Assembly (NCBI RefSeq): GCF_014839835.1
Contig: NC_071646.1
Coordinates: 7,309,487-7,373,486, forward strand
Length of the DNA: 64,000 nucleotides
Direction: 5' to 3'
From: Dryobates pubescens
Taxonomy: Eukaryota; Chordata; Aves; Piciformes; Picidae
Position numbers and translations under genes: made by a program. The notes beneath the pieces are model-generated. The model was not told the origin of the DNA. It worked only from the letters and a program-made list of their open reading frames with translations, and made no database searches. Positions 33,446 to 44,664 of the stretch are shown piece by piece; position 1 is the stretch's first letter, and the number at the start of each line of letters is the position of its first letter.

Positions 33446-33619
33446 CCCCCAACACACACCCCCAGCACCCCCCGTGCCAAGAAGCCAGGCACCAGCTGGG
33501 CCAGAGAAATGCGTGGGGAATGCCAAACACTTCGTTCGGCTTCTCTTTACGACCAGGAGCAGCAAACCCGGGCTGCCCTTCGGGGGGGAGCAGCACTTCC
33601 CAGCGGTCAGGAAAGTGAA

Positions 33620-34000
33620 GGTCTTGAGCTTGGAGCAGAGGAGGCTGAGGGAGACCTCATTGCTCTCTGCAGCTCCCTGAGAGGAGGCTGCAGCCAGGGG
33701 GGGTTGGGCTCTGCTCCCCAGTCTCAAGTGATAGAAGGAGAGGAACTGGCCTGAAATTGTGCCAGGGGAGGCTGAGGTTGGAGAGGAGGCAAAATGTCTT
33801 TGCTGGAGGAGTGGTCAGGGCTTGGCAGAGGCTGCCCAGGGAGGTGGTGGAGTCCCCATGGCTGGAGGGGTTGCAGCAAGCTGTGGCCATGGCACCTGGG
33901 GCCAGGGTTTGGTGGCCATGGGGGGGTTGGGTTGGGGTTGGCCTGGGGGAGCTCAGAGGGCTTTGCCAGCCCAAACAAGTCTCTGATTCTTTGAGTCTGG
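33620..34000 (+). mobile_element. CR1 3' fragment in TNNI1 intron 1
   Basis: GAGCTTGGAGCAGAGGAGGC through GCAAAATGTCTTTGCTGGAG to AGTCTCTGATTCTTTGAG. Confidence 0.9.
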
Positions 34001-35080
34001 TCCTTTCCCTTAGAACTGGAAGGGCAAAGCTGGGATGTTTTTTGTGCCTTTGCATCCTCTTAAACCTGGAAAATGCTTCAAACCCCAAAAATTCCTCTGG
34101 GGGGAAGCTGGAGGAAGGACTCAGCTCTCAAACAGCTGCTCCCAAGCATGTGTGGAGCCTGTGCTCAGCACATCTCTCTGCACCTCCGGGCTCTATCTGC
34201 TTGTCCCTGTCCCCTCCCTGTGCTCCTGCTGCCTGCCCAGAAGGAACAGAGTTTGTAGGGGAAATGGCACCAAGCCCCAGCAGGAATCACCTCCCCTAGG
34301 GCCTGCCAGGTCCTTGGATTTACAAGGAAGAATCCTCAGAACAGGAACCTTTTGCCCCCATCACTTAGATGCAGCTGGAGCTGAAGGTTTGGGGAGGGGT
34401 TTGCTGATGAGGTTGAAACATTCCAGAGGCTGTGCAGGGAAGGCAGCTCCTCTGGCCTGACACTGGGGCACTGAGCAGGTCAGGTCCCCCCCTACCCAGC
34501 CCCCAGTTTGTTACAGGGAAGGCAGAAAAGCCTTTGGCTCTCTGGAGCTGAGCCAGGGCTGGGTGAAGCTTCTCAGCGGCTCCAGCGTTCCCTGTCGGAA
34601 CAAAGTCCCTGCAAGCTGGGACCCACCCCACACCTAGGCTGATGACCTCTACCAAGGTCAATCACTTTTTAGGGCCATACAGTCCTAAACTGGCTCCCCA
34701 AGGACAGCCAGGAGCCAGCTGTGCTGCTGCAACATCCCCAGCAACCTCCTGCAGGGACTTTGCTTGCTCCGGACGGGTCTGGAGCATCCAGGAGAGCTTT
34801 TGCTCTCTGATGGGGCTGAGAGGACCTGGCCATGTTAACTCTGTCCTGCTTGCCTGCCCCCAGCCGTGAAAACCTTAAACCCCTTATTAAACCCTTAGAT
34901 ACCAAAAGAAATCACCACCAAATCCAAACTCAGCCCTGACATCCCTCCCACCCCACCCCGGGGGACACAGCCCGAGCAAAAGCCCAGTCAAGAGGCAGCT
35001 ACTGGCACTCCTGACCCCCACGCCGTGACCATGAGCACACTGAGAAGCTGCAGCACACAGGCAAAGGCTCCCCCAAAGGG
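34001..35080. other. Unique part of TNNI1 intron 1, no exon seen
   Basis: Between the CR1 and the CpG-rich promoter region. No tandem array or exon recognised. Confidence 0.45.
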
Positions 35081-35770
35081 TCCTGTGTGCCCATTTTCAG
35101 GAGAACAGAGCCCACCTCGGCCCCGGAGCCCAGCTGGGTGCTCGGGCGGCGTTTGTCCCCGGGGCAGCCTCCCCAGCGCTCTCCAGGAGCACGGAAAACC
35201 TCTGAGCGAGGGGGACAGGGGGGGATTCAGATGAATTCTTGTCCTGGGGGCTCCTCTGCCAAGCCCCCAGGGGCGAGCGGCGCCGGGGCCAGCCGCAGCT
35301 CGCCCAGCTTGGCGCGGGGGGGGGCAGCGCAGGGCAGTGCTTACCTCGGGGGTGCCGGACGGGAGGTGATGCCTGGCCAGCGCTGAGCCGCGCACTGCCG
35401 GGGGCGCGGGGAGGAGGGGGCCTATGAACGCCCGGCCCGGCCGCCAGTGGTCGGTAAAAATAGCACAGCCCCCTCCTGCCTGCCCGGCGCTCGCCGCCAG
35501 CCCCGGAGCCCCGCCGCGGGCTGCGCGCACCTGGGGCACGGCGCTGGGCACCGCGGGCGCATCGCCCGCGGCTCTGGCACGGCAGCCGCACCCCGGAGCT
35601 CCACAGCGCAGCCCCTGAGCGGTTTGCAGGGGAATCGGCCCCGGCCTGGCCGGCACTCGCTGCCCCACCGCCTGCCCACACGGGTGGGGTGTGAGCAGGC
35701 TGAGCTGCCAGGGCAGGCTGGCCGTGGGGCAGTGCCTGTGCACCGGGGGAGCCTTCTCCACGGCACCTCT
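35080..35770 (-). promoter_or_regulatory. TNNI1: CpG-rich region over the TNNI1 5' end
   Basis: High CpG density (for example GCCCGGCCCGGCCGCCAGTG at 35430-35449) around the proposed exon 1 and its TATTTTTA box, in contrast with the CpG-poor CR1 flanks. The regulatory role is inferred from position. Confidence 0.5.
35345..35428 (-). other. TNNI1: Candidate TNNI1 non-coding exon 1 with core promoter
   Basis: On the minus strand a TATTTTTA box (35462-35455, inside GCTATTTTTACC) lies about 30 nt before a GC-rich segment that ends in a good donor, CCCGAG then gtaagc (exon end 35345). The first coding exon has 20 nt of 5' UTR and needs such an upstream exon. The A/T box is one base from the MEF2 consensus, so it could act as TATA or MEF2 site. 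The start at about 35428 is inferred from spacing. Confidence 0.5.
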
Positions 35771-35824
35771 GGCTTGCTCCTCTCTGATGTGAGCCAGCCC
35801 CAGAGATGCCCTCTTGAAGAGTTT

Positions 35825-36315
35825 CATCAGCAAACTTGATGGTGAGGCCCCCACCTGCAGCACTGCCTCCAGTTCTGCTGCCCCCAGCACAAGAAGGACC
35901 TGGAGCTGCTGGAGAGGCTCCAGAGGAGGTCTGCTATGGGGACAGCCTGGAAAAGAGAAGGCTCCAGGGAGACCTCAGAGCAGCCTTCCAGGACCTGAAG
36001 GGCTCCAGGAGAGCTGGGGAGGGACTCTGGACAAGGGCTGGGAGTGCCAGGATGAGGAACAATGGATTGAAAGTGGAGCAGGGGAGGTTTAGATTGGACA
36101 TCAGGAGGAAGTTCTTCACAGTGAGGCTGGGGAGACTCTGGCACAGGCTGCCCAGGGAGGCTGTGGCTGCCTGCTCCCTGGAGGTGTTGCAGGCCAGGCT
36201 GGATGAGGCCCTGAGCAGCCTGGGCTGGTGGGAGGTGTCCCTGGGCATGGCAGGGGGTTGGAGTTGGAGGATCTTTGGGGTCCCTTCCAACCCAACCCGT
36301 TCTGTGACTCTGGGG
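35825..36315 (+). mobile_element. CR1 3' fragment
   Basis: CACCTGCAGCACTGCCTCCA through GACTCTGGCACAGGCTGCCC to CCCGTTCTGTGACTCTGGG. It lies just upstream of the TNNI1 promoter region. Confidence 0.9.
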
Positions 36316-36399
36316 CAAGCTCTGAGTCTGCAAGGAGGCAGAAACCATCAGGCAAAGCACTGCCAGGGCTGCTGCTTGGCAGGAAAACTCCTGAGAGCT

Positions 36400-36515
36400 G
36401 ATCATAGACTCACAGAATTATTTCAGCTGGGCAAGCCCTCTGAGACCACCAAGTCCAACCATCAACCCATGGCAACCCACAAAACCATGTCCCCAGGTGC
36501 CACATCCCTGGCACT
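36400..36515 (-). mobile_element. CR1 3' tail, reverse
   Basis: ATAGACTCACAGAATTATTT, then CCACCAAGTCCAACCATCAA. Confidence 0.8.
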
Positions 36516-36719
36516 GGTGTGGTGCTGACCCCCGTGGTCAGCACAGTGAACTCCCCCCAGGAGCATTGGCCAAGGGATCTCCCTGGAGCTGCCAGAGGCA
36601 GAGGGCAACCATCCCACCCCAGGCCAGCTGTGATAGGATTAACCATCACAGGTGGGGTTGTGGCAGCAGCTGAGATCAGTGGCTGGGACCAGGAGCAGGG
36701 GAATCTCCTCTTTGGGGTG

Positions 36720-37165
36720 CAGGACACTGAGGGGCTCGAGCAGGTCCAGAGAAAGGCAACAGGGCTGGGGAGGAGCAGCTGAGGGAGCTGGGGGGGTTGA
36801 GCCTGGAGCAGAGGAGGCTGAGGGAGACCTCATTGCTCTCTGCAGCTCCCTGAGAGGAGGCTGCAGCCAGGGGGGGGTTGGGCTCTGCTCCCCAGTCTCA
36901 AGTGATAGAAGGAGAGGAACTGGCCTGGAATTGTGCCAGGGGAGGCTGAGGTTGGAGAGGAGGCAAAATGTCTCTGCTGGAGGAGTGGTCAGGGCCTGGC
37001 AGAGGCTGCCCAGGGAGGTGGTGGAGTCCCCATGGCTGGAGGGGTTGCAGCAAGCTGTGGCCATGGCACCTGGGGCCATGGTTGGGTGGCCATGGGGGGG
37101 TTGGGGTTGGCCTGGATGCTCTCAGAGCTCTTCTCCAACTGAACCAATCCTCTGGCTCTGTGACT
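36720..37165 (+). mobile_element. CR1 3' fragment
   Basis: GAGCAGGTCCAGAGAAAGGC through GGCAAAATGTCTCTGCTGGA to CCTCTGGCTCTGTGACTG. Confidence 0.9.
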
Positions 37166-37559
37166 GCCCAGACTCACCCAGCACAGAGGGCTGGGATGCT
37201 CAGGCACCTCTCAGCCCCTCACAAGCTCTGATGTTTTCCCCTTGAAACCCCACAGCACAGAAGCTGCTGCCTCACCCCATGGACCCCCCCAGAGCCCCCT
37301 GCCCACTGTCCCCACGGGGGGAGGCTCTGTGTGGCAGAGGAGCTCAGGGGCAGGCAGCACCTGTTCCCTGGCATATTTATAGGGACAAGTTTAGGAGCAA
37401 ACAATTCCCAGCCTGCAGCCAGCAGGACAATGCCTGGCATCTTAATCCCGGGGCTATTATGGTCGTGCAGGGACACACAGCTGCGTGTGCAGGGCAGCTC
37501 CTGTGCTGGGGAGCAGAGCAGGGGACAGCTCCCCCTTTGCTGCAGAGCAGGGCACACAT

Positions 37560-38072
37560 GGCCCCTTCCTCAGCTCCTTCCCCCTGCCCCTTGCCCAGCT
37601 CCTTCCCCCTGCCCCTTGCCCAGCTCCTTCCCCAGCTCCTCCCCCCTGCCCCTTCCCCAGCTCCTTCCCCAGCTCCTTCCCCCTGCCCCTTCCCCAGCTC
37701 CTTCCCCTGCCCCTTGCCCAGCTCCTTCCCCAGCTCCTCCCTCCTGCCCCTTCCCCAGCTCCTTCCCCCTGCCCCTTCCCCAGCTCCTTCCCCTGCCCCT
37801 TGCCCAGCTCCTTCCCCAGCTCCTCCCCCCTGCCCCTTCCCCAGCTCCTTCCCCTGCCCCTTCCCCAGCTCCTTCCCCCTGCCCCTTCCCCATCTCCTTC
37901 CCCCTGCCCCTTCCCCAGCTCCTCCCCCCTGCCCCTTCCCCAGCTCCTTCCCCCTGCCCCTTCCCCAGCTCCTTCCCCCTGCCCCTTCCCCAGCTCCTTC
38001 CCCAGCTCCTTCCCCCTGCCCCTTCCCCAGCTCCTTCCCCCTGCCCCTTCCCCATCTCCTCCCCCCTGCCCG
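37560..38072. repeat. Pyrimidine-rich minisatellite (CCCCTTCCCCAGCTCCTT)
   Basis: Modules CCCCTGCCCCTTCCCCAGCT and CCTTCCCCAGCTCC repeat for about 510 bp with no purine runs on the plus strand. The complementary strand is G-rich. It lies between TNNI1 and PHLDA3. Confidence 0.95.
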
Positions 38073-38815
38073 GACACCCAGGCAGGGGCTGTGTCCTGGT
38101 GGGGGCCAGGGCAGCAGCCCCCATGCTGGCAGGAGGTCAGTGGTGGTGGCAGCAGCAATGGCAGTGCCAGGCTCACCCTGGTTTCATCTGCACCAGACAA
38201 GTCCCACCAAGCCAGGGGAAATCCCCCTGTGCCCAGCACCCTCAGGAGCCCCTCCAGGGGCATCTCCCAGCTTCCCCAGTGCCAGGCAGCAGCAGAGGAT
38301 CTGCTCCCAGCCACCCAAGGAGGAGGCTTTGGAGCAGCCCTGCCAGAGCTTTATAAGGGCAGAGCCCCCCCTGGGCCAGGCCTCCAGCATCTCCCCTCCG
38401 GGCTGCCTGGGGATTGTTTGCTGAGCACAGAGGAGCCAAAATTAGCCTCGGACAAAGGAGTTGCATTCCCCAGCCCTGCCCCGGGGACCCTCCAGCTCCT
38501 GCTGCTGGGCACAGCCGTGGCTGCTGCAGATGCCCTTTGCTCCACTCTCAGCTGGGACCTGAGTGAGGAGGAGCAAAGGGCAGGAGAGGGATGGAGTCGT
38601 GGGAGCCCTCAGGTGGGACTTAAGGGTCAGTTTGAAGGCCCTGGTGCTGCCAGGAGGGGAGCCCAGGGTCTGCCCAGCCCTCCTCTCCAGCTGGCACCAC
38701 GAGGACGTTTTAGGTCTCCACCCCTGGCTCACAAAGTGCAGCAAGGTGCCCCAAGGGGAGGAGTTGGTTCAGCAGGTACCACCTGAGCCTGTGGGCACCT
38801 GTCTGAGCTGCTGGC
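38073..38815. other. Unique spacer, nothing identified
   Basis: TNNI1-PHLDA3 intergenic DNA without recognised feature. Confidence 0.45.
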
Positions 38816-38819
38816 AGAC

Positions 38820-39430
38820 AGTCACAGAACCACAGAATGGTTTGGGTGGGAAAGGACCTTCAGAGCTCCTCCAGCCCAACCCCCCCTGCAGCCCCCAGGG
38901 ACAGCCCCAGCCCCAGCAGGCTGCTCCCAGCCCCACACAACCTGCCCTGCACTGGTGCCAGGCATGGGGCAGCTCCCAGCTCTCTGGGCAGCCTGGCACA
39001 GGCTCTCCCCACCCTCAGCACCAAACATTTCTCCTTCTCTCCACTCTCAATCTGCCTCTTTCAGCTTCAATCCATCATCCCTTTGTAGAAGGGAAGAGGC
39101 TGGGAAGCTGTGAAGCCACCCAGTGCTGAGGCCAAATTCAAGGCAGAATCATATCCTGCTGTTCTGGGTTCCCCCCTGGGCTGCCACTGCAGGGGCAGAT
39201 CACAGGGTCACAGAATGGGTTGGGTTGGAAGGGACCTCCAAGAGCATCCAGTTCCAGCCCCCTGCCATGGGCAGGGACACCTCCCACCAGCACAGCTTGC
39301 TCAGGGCCTCATCCAGCCTGGTCCTGAACACCTCCAGGCAGGGGTCAGCCACAGCCTCCCTGGGCAGCCTGTGCCAGGCTCTCCCCACTTTCAGCAATCT
39401 CTTCCTCATCTCCAGTCTCAGTCTCTCCTC
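38820..39430 (-). mobile_element. Two CR1 3' fragments, reverse
   Basis: First 38820-39085 (CACAGAACCACAGAATGGTT). Second 39195-39430 (GGTCACAGAATGGGTTGGGT through CCTGGGCAGCCTGTGCCAGG). Confidence 0.9.
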
Positions 39431-40305
39431 TTTCCATTTAAAACCAATTGCCAGCATCTCAGCAAGGAGCAAGGCAGAGCTGCCATGAGGAAGGGACTCC
39501 TTGTGCACAGGCTCTGCACCGTGGTCAGCCTGCCCAGGACTGAGGCCCCAGAGGCAGCTCCCTTGTCCCTAAGCCTCACAGTGGCCCTGCAGGTCACCTG
39601 TGCTTGGCCTCTGCTGAGTGGGCAGCCCTGCACGTGTCAGGATGGACATGGGCAGTGGCTCTCTCCTTCTAGACCTGCTGAGGTCCTGGGGGGTGTTAGT
39701 GCCCCCCAGGCCTGGCACAGCTGCCCTCCAGCCTCAGGAGAGCTGCACAGGGGCTGCAACAGTGCCTGACTCCTGGGGCTGTTTGGCCTCCACCTTCAGA
39801 GGTGTCTGAGCCCTGCCAGCACTTTGTTTGCCCCACCTGGAGCCTTTTCCCTGAGGCAGCAGCCTGGCAGCAGTGCTGCTGGGATCCCTTTCCTCTCCCA
39901 AGCCCCAGAGCCATCCCATCCTGTCCTTGTCCTCATCCAAGCACTGTCCTTGTTTTGTCAACCCTGATGGCATTGCCAAAGACAACAGACTGCCCAGGGC
40001 AGGCAGGACAGACTTAGAAACAACAGCTGAGCTCTGTTCTCTGTGGGACCTCACCCTCCAAACATGTCCTTCCCACCCCTTAGCTGCCACACCGGGAGCC
40101 AGCCCAGATGCTGGGGCAGGTGGCAGCAGCTCAGCAGCCCTCTCACCAGGCTGGGATGGAGGATGCCCCACAGCCTCACCAGGGCATGGAAGAAGCTTTT
40201 CCCTCCAGGGAACAGCTCAGAGACACTGGGACACTGAGGTCACCTCCCACAAGCAAGGCAACTGCAAGGTTGGAGGACTGCAGTGTCACACTGCAGGAGA
40301 GTCCT
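39431..40305. other. Unique spacer, nothing identified
   Basis: No exon, array or RNA gene recognised. Confidence 0.45.
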
Positions 40306-40307
40306 GA

Positions 40308-40785
40308 ATCATGGAATCAATGAGGTTGGAAAAGACCTCAAGGATCACCAAGTCCAAGCTGTCCCCCAACACCTCCTGACTACTAAACCATGGCTCCAAG
40401 TGCCACATCCAATCCCCTCTGCAACACCTCCAGGGATGGGGACTCCACCACCTCCCTGGGCAGCACATCCCCAGGGCCAACAGCTCTCTCTGGGAAGAAC
40501 TTTCTCCTCACCTCCAGCCTAAACCTCCCCTGGCACAGCTTGAGACTGTGTCCTCTTGTTCTGGTGCTGGGTGCCTGGCAGAAGAGCCCAACCCCCACCT
40601 GGCTCCAACCTCCCTTCAGGCAGTTGCAGAGAGCAAGAAGGTCTCCCCTGAGCCTCCTCTCCTGCAGGCTAAGCAACCCCAGCTCCCTCAGCCTCTCCTC
40701 CCAGGGCTGTGCTCCAGACCCCTCCCCAGCTTTGTTGCCCTTCTCTGGACACCTTCAAGACTCAAAACGTCCTTCTGAAACTGAG
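40308..40785 (-). mobile_element. CR1 3' fragment, reverse
   Basis: GAATCAATGAGGTTGGAAAA through GGGCAGCACATCCCCAGGGC to CTCTGGACACCTTC. Confidence 0.92.
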
Positions 40786-41455
40786 GAGCCCAGCTGAGGG
40801 TCCCTGTGACTTGTCCTGGGGACTTGCTCCTGCCTGAGCCTTTCTCCTGCAAGATTATCCTGCAGCTCTCACCCCTCCCCAGCCGCCAGGCAGGATCCAG
40901 CTAGTCCCAGCTGCTCCATCCCCTTGTGACACCAGAGGGTGACAGCCTCCCAGGGATCCTCTCCAACAAGCAAAGCTTTTCAGAGCTCTCCAAAGGCTTT
41001 CCTCAGCCTGCTGCCTCTGGGACTGTTACCAAACTTGGGGATGACCTGAGGGTGATGCCCTGAGGGTGATGCCCTGAGGCACTGGGGTGGAGCTGGCAGC
41101 AGGGACACCCAAGGAGATGGAAACTGAAGCAGAACTGGGGTGGTCATCACAGCCCAGCCTGGGAACCAGCGAGACCCCAGGCCAGCCCCCAGACATACCC
41201 CATGGGGTGGGAGACCTCTTCCAGCTCAGGTCTCTGCTCTGCTGATCTTCATCCCATTTCCCCACCAGGGCACTCACAGCTCCCAACAACTGCCAGGGCA
41301 GAGGCTCCTTTGACCATTTGGGGTCAGCTGCTCCACGTCCTGGGCTCCTAGGGCACAGCCTCCTGCTCTGGGACCCCTACCTGGCTGGACATCATCCTGC
41401 CAGTGGTGCAAGTGGAGGTGGTGCCTGTGTTCAGCCTCTTCATCCATGGGCAAGG
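40786..41455. other. Unique spacer, nothing identified
   Basis: It contains a short direct repeat GGGTGATGCCCTGAGG (about 41050-41080). Otherwise featureless. Confidence 0.45.
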
Positions 41456-41459
41456 GACT

Positions 41460-41705
41460 CAGGGTGAGACCACAGCTGGAGCTCTGGGGCCAGCTCTGGA
41501 GCCTCTGTGCCAGGAAGACTCTGGAGGGGCTGGAAGGTGTCCAGAGCAGGGCCAGGAGGAGGAGCAGAGGGCTGGAGCTGCTCTGCCATGGAGACAGCCT
41601 GAGAGAGTTGGGGTTGTGCAGGCTGGAGAGGAGAAGGCTCCAAGGAGACCTCATTGTGGCCTTCCAGGATCTGCAGGGGGCTGCAGGAAAGCTGGGGAGG
41701 GACTG
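41460..41705 (+). mobile_element. CR1 fragment ending in a 56-bp array
   Basis: CAGGGTGAGACCACAGCTGG through CTGCAGGAAAGCTGGGGAGG. The CR1 then breaks off at GGGACTG and the minisatellite begins. Confidence 0.88.
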
Positions 41706-42432
41706 GCTCCATCTCTGCCCCCTGCAGCCCCAGCAGCTCCTGGACACCATCTGCATTCCTGGCTCCATCTCTGCCCTCTGCAGCCCCAGCAGCTCCTGGA
41801 CTCCATCTGCATTCCTGGCTCCATCTCTGCCCCCTGCAGCCCCAGCAGCTCCTGGGCACCATCTGCATTCCTGGCTCCATCTCTGCCCTCTGCAGCCCCA
41901 GCAGCTCCTGGACACCATCTGCATTCCTGGCTCCATCTCTGCCCTCTGCAGCCCCAGCAGCTCCTGGACTCCATCTGCATTCCTGGCTCCATCTCTGCCC
42001 TCTGCAGCCCCAGCAGCTCCTGGACTCCATCTGCATTCCTGGCTCCATCTCTGCCCTCTGCAGCCCCAGCAGCTCCTGGACACCATCTGCATTCCTGGCT
42101 CCATCTCTGCCCCCTGCAGCCCCAGCAGCTCCTGGACACCATCTGTATTCCTGGCTCCATCTCTGCCCTCTGCAGCCCCAGCAGCTCCTGGGCACCATCT
42201 GCATTCCTGGCTCCATCTCTGCCCTCTGCAGCCCCAGCAGCTCCTGGACACCATCTGTATTCCTGGCTCCATCTCTGCCCTCTGCAGCCCCAGCAGCTCC
42301 TGGACACCATCTGCATTCCTGGCTCTATCTCTGCCCTCTGCAGCCCCAGCAGCTCCTGGACTCCATCTGCATTCCTGGCTCCATCTCTGCCCTCTGCAGC
42401 CCCAGCAGCTCCTGGACACCATCTGCATTCCT
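41706..42432. repeat. 56-bp minisatellite, about 13 copies
   Basis: Each unit contains CCATCTCTGCCCTCTGCAGC, CCCAGCAGCTCCTGGACACC and ATCTGCATTCCTGGCT. Main variants are ACACC/ACTCC and CCCTC/CCCCC. Since 56 is not a multiple of 3, its open frames are not coding. Confidence 0.96.
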
Positions 42433-43720
42433 TCATGCAGTGCCAGGTGAGGTGGTCAGCCCCTTGCTCCCACCACCTCCCTCAGCCCCAGCTCCACTGC
42501 TGGGTGATGCTCACAATCCATCAGCCACCACCTCCTCCTCCTCCTGCCTGGGACTCCCTCTCCAAGCCCCCACTGCAGGCCCCTGGGGATGGGGAAGCAG
42601 CACAACTCCAATCCCTGCACTCCCCACCTGCACCTACCTCAGCAGCCCAAGCTCCAAGCCATGGGGAGAGCACTTCTGCCTGCACTCAGTGCAGGAGGAC
42701 TTGATTGGAGATGGCCAAAGCCACCCCAGCAGTGGTGTGGCTGTCCCTGGCACCTGCTCCCTCAGACACAGCAGGGCACAGGGCAGCTCTCCAGCCTGGC
42801 ACTGCCTGGGGCAGGTTCTGCATTCCAAACTGGAACTGAGTGGTTCAGGAGTTGAGGGTGGTCACTGGGGATGTGTTTCAGGAGCACCTGAAGGCAGCTG
42901 GACCCCTGACCCAAAGCTGGCAGAAGACATCACTTGGCACCACTGTGCCTGGCTTTCCTGGCCAGCCTCAGCCTACAGCACTGTGTGCAGGAGAAGCAGG
43001 GCACTGCCAGCCTCCCTGCTGGGCATGTGAGGGGAGGAGCCACCCAAGCTCTCACCTGCCAAAAAGCATTGGCACCACCATGCTGCAGCCCCCCCTCCTT
43101 GGCAGTGTGACCCCCAGCACCTTCACCAGCTCTCAGCAGGCTGCAGCCAGCCCCAGACTGGCCCCGAGGCCAAAGCTGGGCACTGGGTGGGGAAAAGGGT
43201 CCTGAGGCTGCCCCTGCCACCTCCCCTGCACCCAGCCTCATCCTTGTGGCACAAAGGGTGCCAGCCCCAGCACCCAGGGGTGTTGGCAGAGCCCCTGGGC
43301 CCCGGGGGAGAGGCAGAGGGCAGTGCCAGCAGCAGGCATCCTCTGAGCAGTGCAGGGAGGGCTGCTGGACTGGGGGCACCTCGGGGCTGGGAGCAGCAGA
43401 GCTGGAATTTCAGGCTCCTGCCTTTGAACTCAGGCAGCCCCAGGGCATCTCACTGGTTTGGGGCTCAGCCCCAGCTCTGCTGGGTGTCCTCAGCTCAAGG
43501 GTGCCCAGGAGTCAGCCCCTTCCTGCAGCTGCTGTGCTGGGAGTGCTGTGAAGCCACCAGCTGCTGCTGTGCCTCAGTTTCCCCACCTCCAGGGCCCTTC
43601 AGAATGTTTCCCATGTGTCCCCTACCTGCTTTGGGGCCTGCCTGGAAGCACCTTGTGAGCCTCCTTGCACCCCTAACTGTGTGCAAAGAGTCAATAGGAG
43701 GCCACAAAGGGGGCTCAGAG
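42433..43720. other. Unique spacer, nothing identified
   Basis: No recognised exon or RNA gene in this TNNI1-PHLDA3 spacer. Confidence 0.4.
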
Positions 43721-43724
43721 GGTT

Positions 43725-44105
43725 GGGGCACCTCTCCTAGGGGCACAGGCTGGAGCTGTTCAGCCTGGAGAGGGGAAAGCTCTGGGGAGACCTTAGAGCA
43801 GTCTTCCCCTTCCTGAAGGGGACCTACAGGAGGGCTGAGCAGGGGCTGCTTCCAGGGGCTTGGAGTGCCAGGATGAGAGGCAATGGTTTGAAACTGGAGC
43901 AAGGGCAGATTGAGGTTGGGCATCAGGAGGAGGTTCTGCACTGTGAGGCTGCCCAGGGACGTGGTGGAGGCTCCATCCCTGGAGACATCAGATTTGGTGT
44001 GTCCCTGGCAGCCTGAGGTAGCTGGAGGTGTCCCTACTGACTGCAGGGGGCTTGAACAGGATGGCCTTGGAGGGTCCCTTCCAACCCAGTGCATCCTGTG
44101 GCTCT
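43725..44105 (+). mobile_element. CR1 3' fragment
   Basis: CTGGAGCTGTTCAGCCTGGA through GGTTCTGCACTGTGAGGCTG to CAGTGCATCCTGTGGCTCTG. Confidence 0.87.
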
Positions 44106-44199
44106 GGGAACTAAGAGCACCTGGTGGTGCCCAGCTCCAGTGGTGCTCCCAGGGCCCTTCTCCCCCCGTGCTGCTTTCCCCTGCAAATCTGGCTGCATC

Positions 44200-44434
44200 C
44201 TGAGCCCTGCCTGCAGCCTGAGCCCTGCTTGCATCCTGAGCCCTGCCTGCAGCCTGAGCCCTGCCTGCATCCTGAGCCCTGCTTGCATCCTGAGCCCTGC
44301 CTGCAGCCTGAGCCCTGCCTGCATCCTGAGCCCTGCCTGCAGCCTGAGCCCTGCTTGCAGTCTGAGCCCTGCTTGCAGCCTGAGCCCTTCCTGCAGTCTG
44401 AGCCCTGCCTGCAGCCTGAGCCCTGCCTGCAGGA
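44200..44434. repeat. 18-bp minisatellite, about 13 copies
   Basis: Units of GAGCCCTGCCTGCAGCCT and GAGCCCTGCTTGCATCCT in irregular alternation. Confidence 0.95.
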
Positions 44435-44487
44435 CAGCTTCCCTTGGGTGAAATCACCACATCCACCCAACCTCAGCCGTGGATGCC

Positions 44488-44660
44488 AAGCCCCAGCCAT
44501 GCCAGCACCCTGTCACTGGTGGGGGGCATGCCCCAGCCATGCCAGCACCCTGTCACTGGTGGGGGGCATGCCCCAGCCATGCCAGCACCCTGTCACTGGT
44601 GGGGGGCATGCCCCAGCCATGCCAGCACCCTGTCACTGGTGGGGGGCATGCCCCAGCTGC
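44488..44660. repeat. 40-bp repeat with GGGCATGCCC palindromes
   Basis: Four copies of GGGGGGCATGCCCCAG, starting at 44521, 44561, 44601 and 44641. Each full unit continues CCATGCCAGCACCCTGTCAC. GGGCATGCCC fits the p53 half-site RRRCWWGYYY exactly. The next decamer, AGCCATGCCA, fits at eight of ten positions. Confidence 0.93.
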
Positions 44661-44664
44661 CAGC

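Noticed and set aside
37279-38786. Pro/Ser-rich 430-codon frame
   Set aside because: It follows the CCCCTTCCCCAGCTCC array. Composition explains it fully.
41274-42704. Long frames of 260-460 codons over the 56-bp array
   Set aside because: The 56-bp period makes every frame cycle through the same three peptides. No conserved domain.
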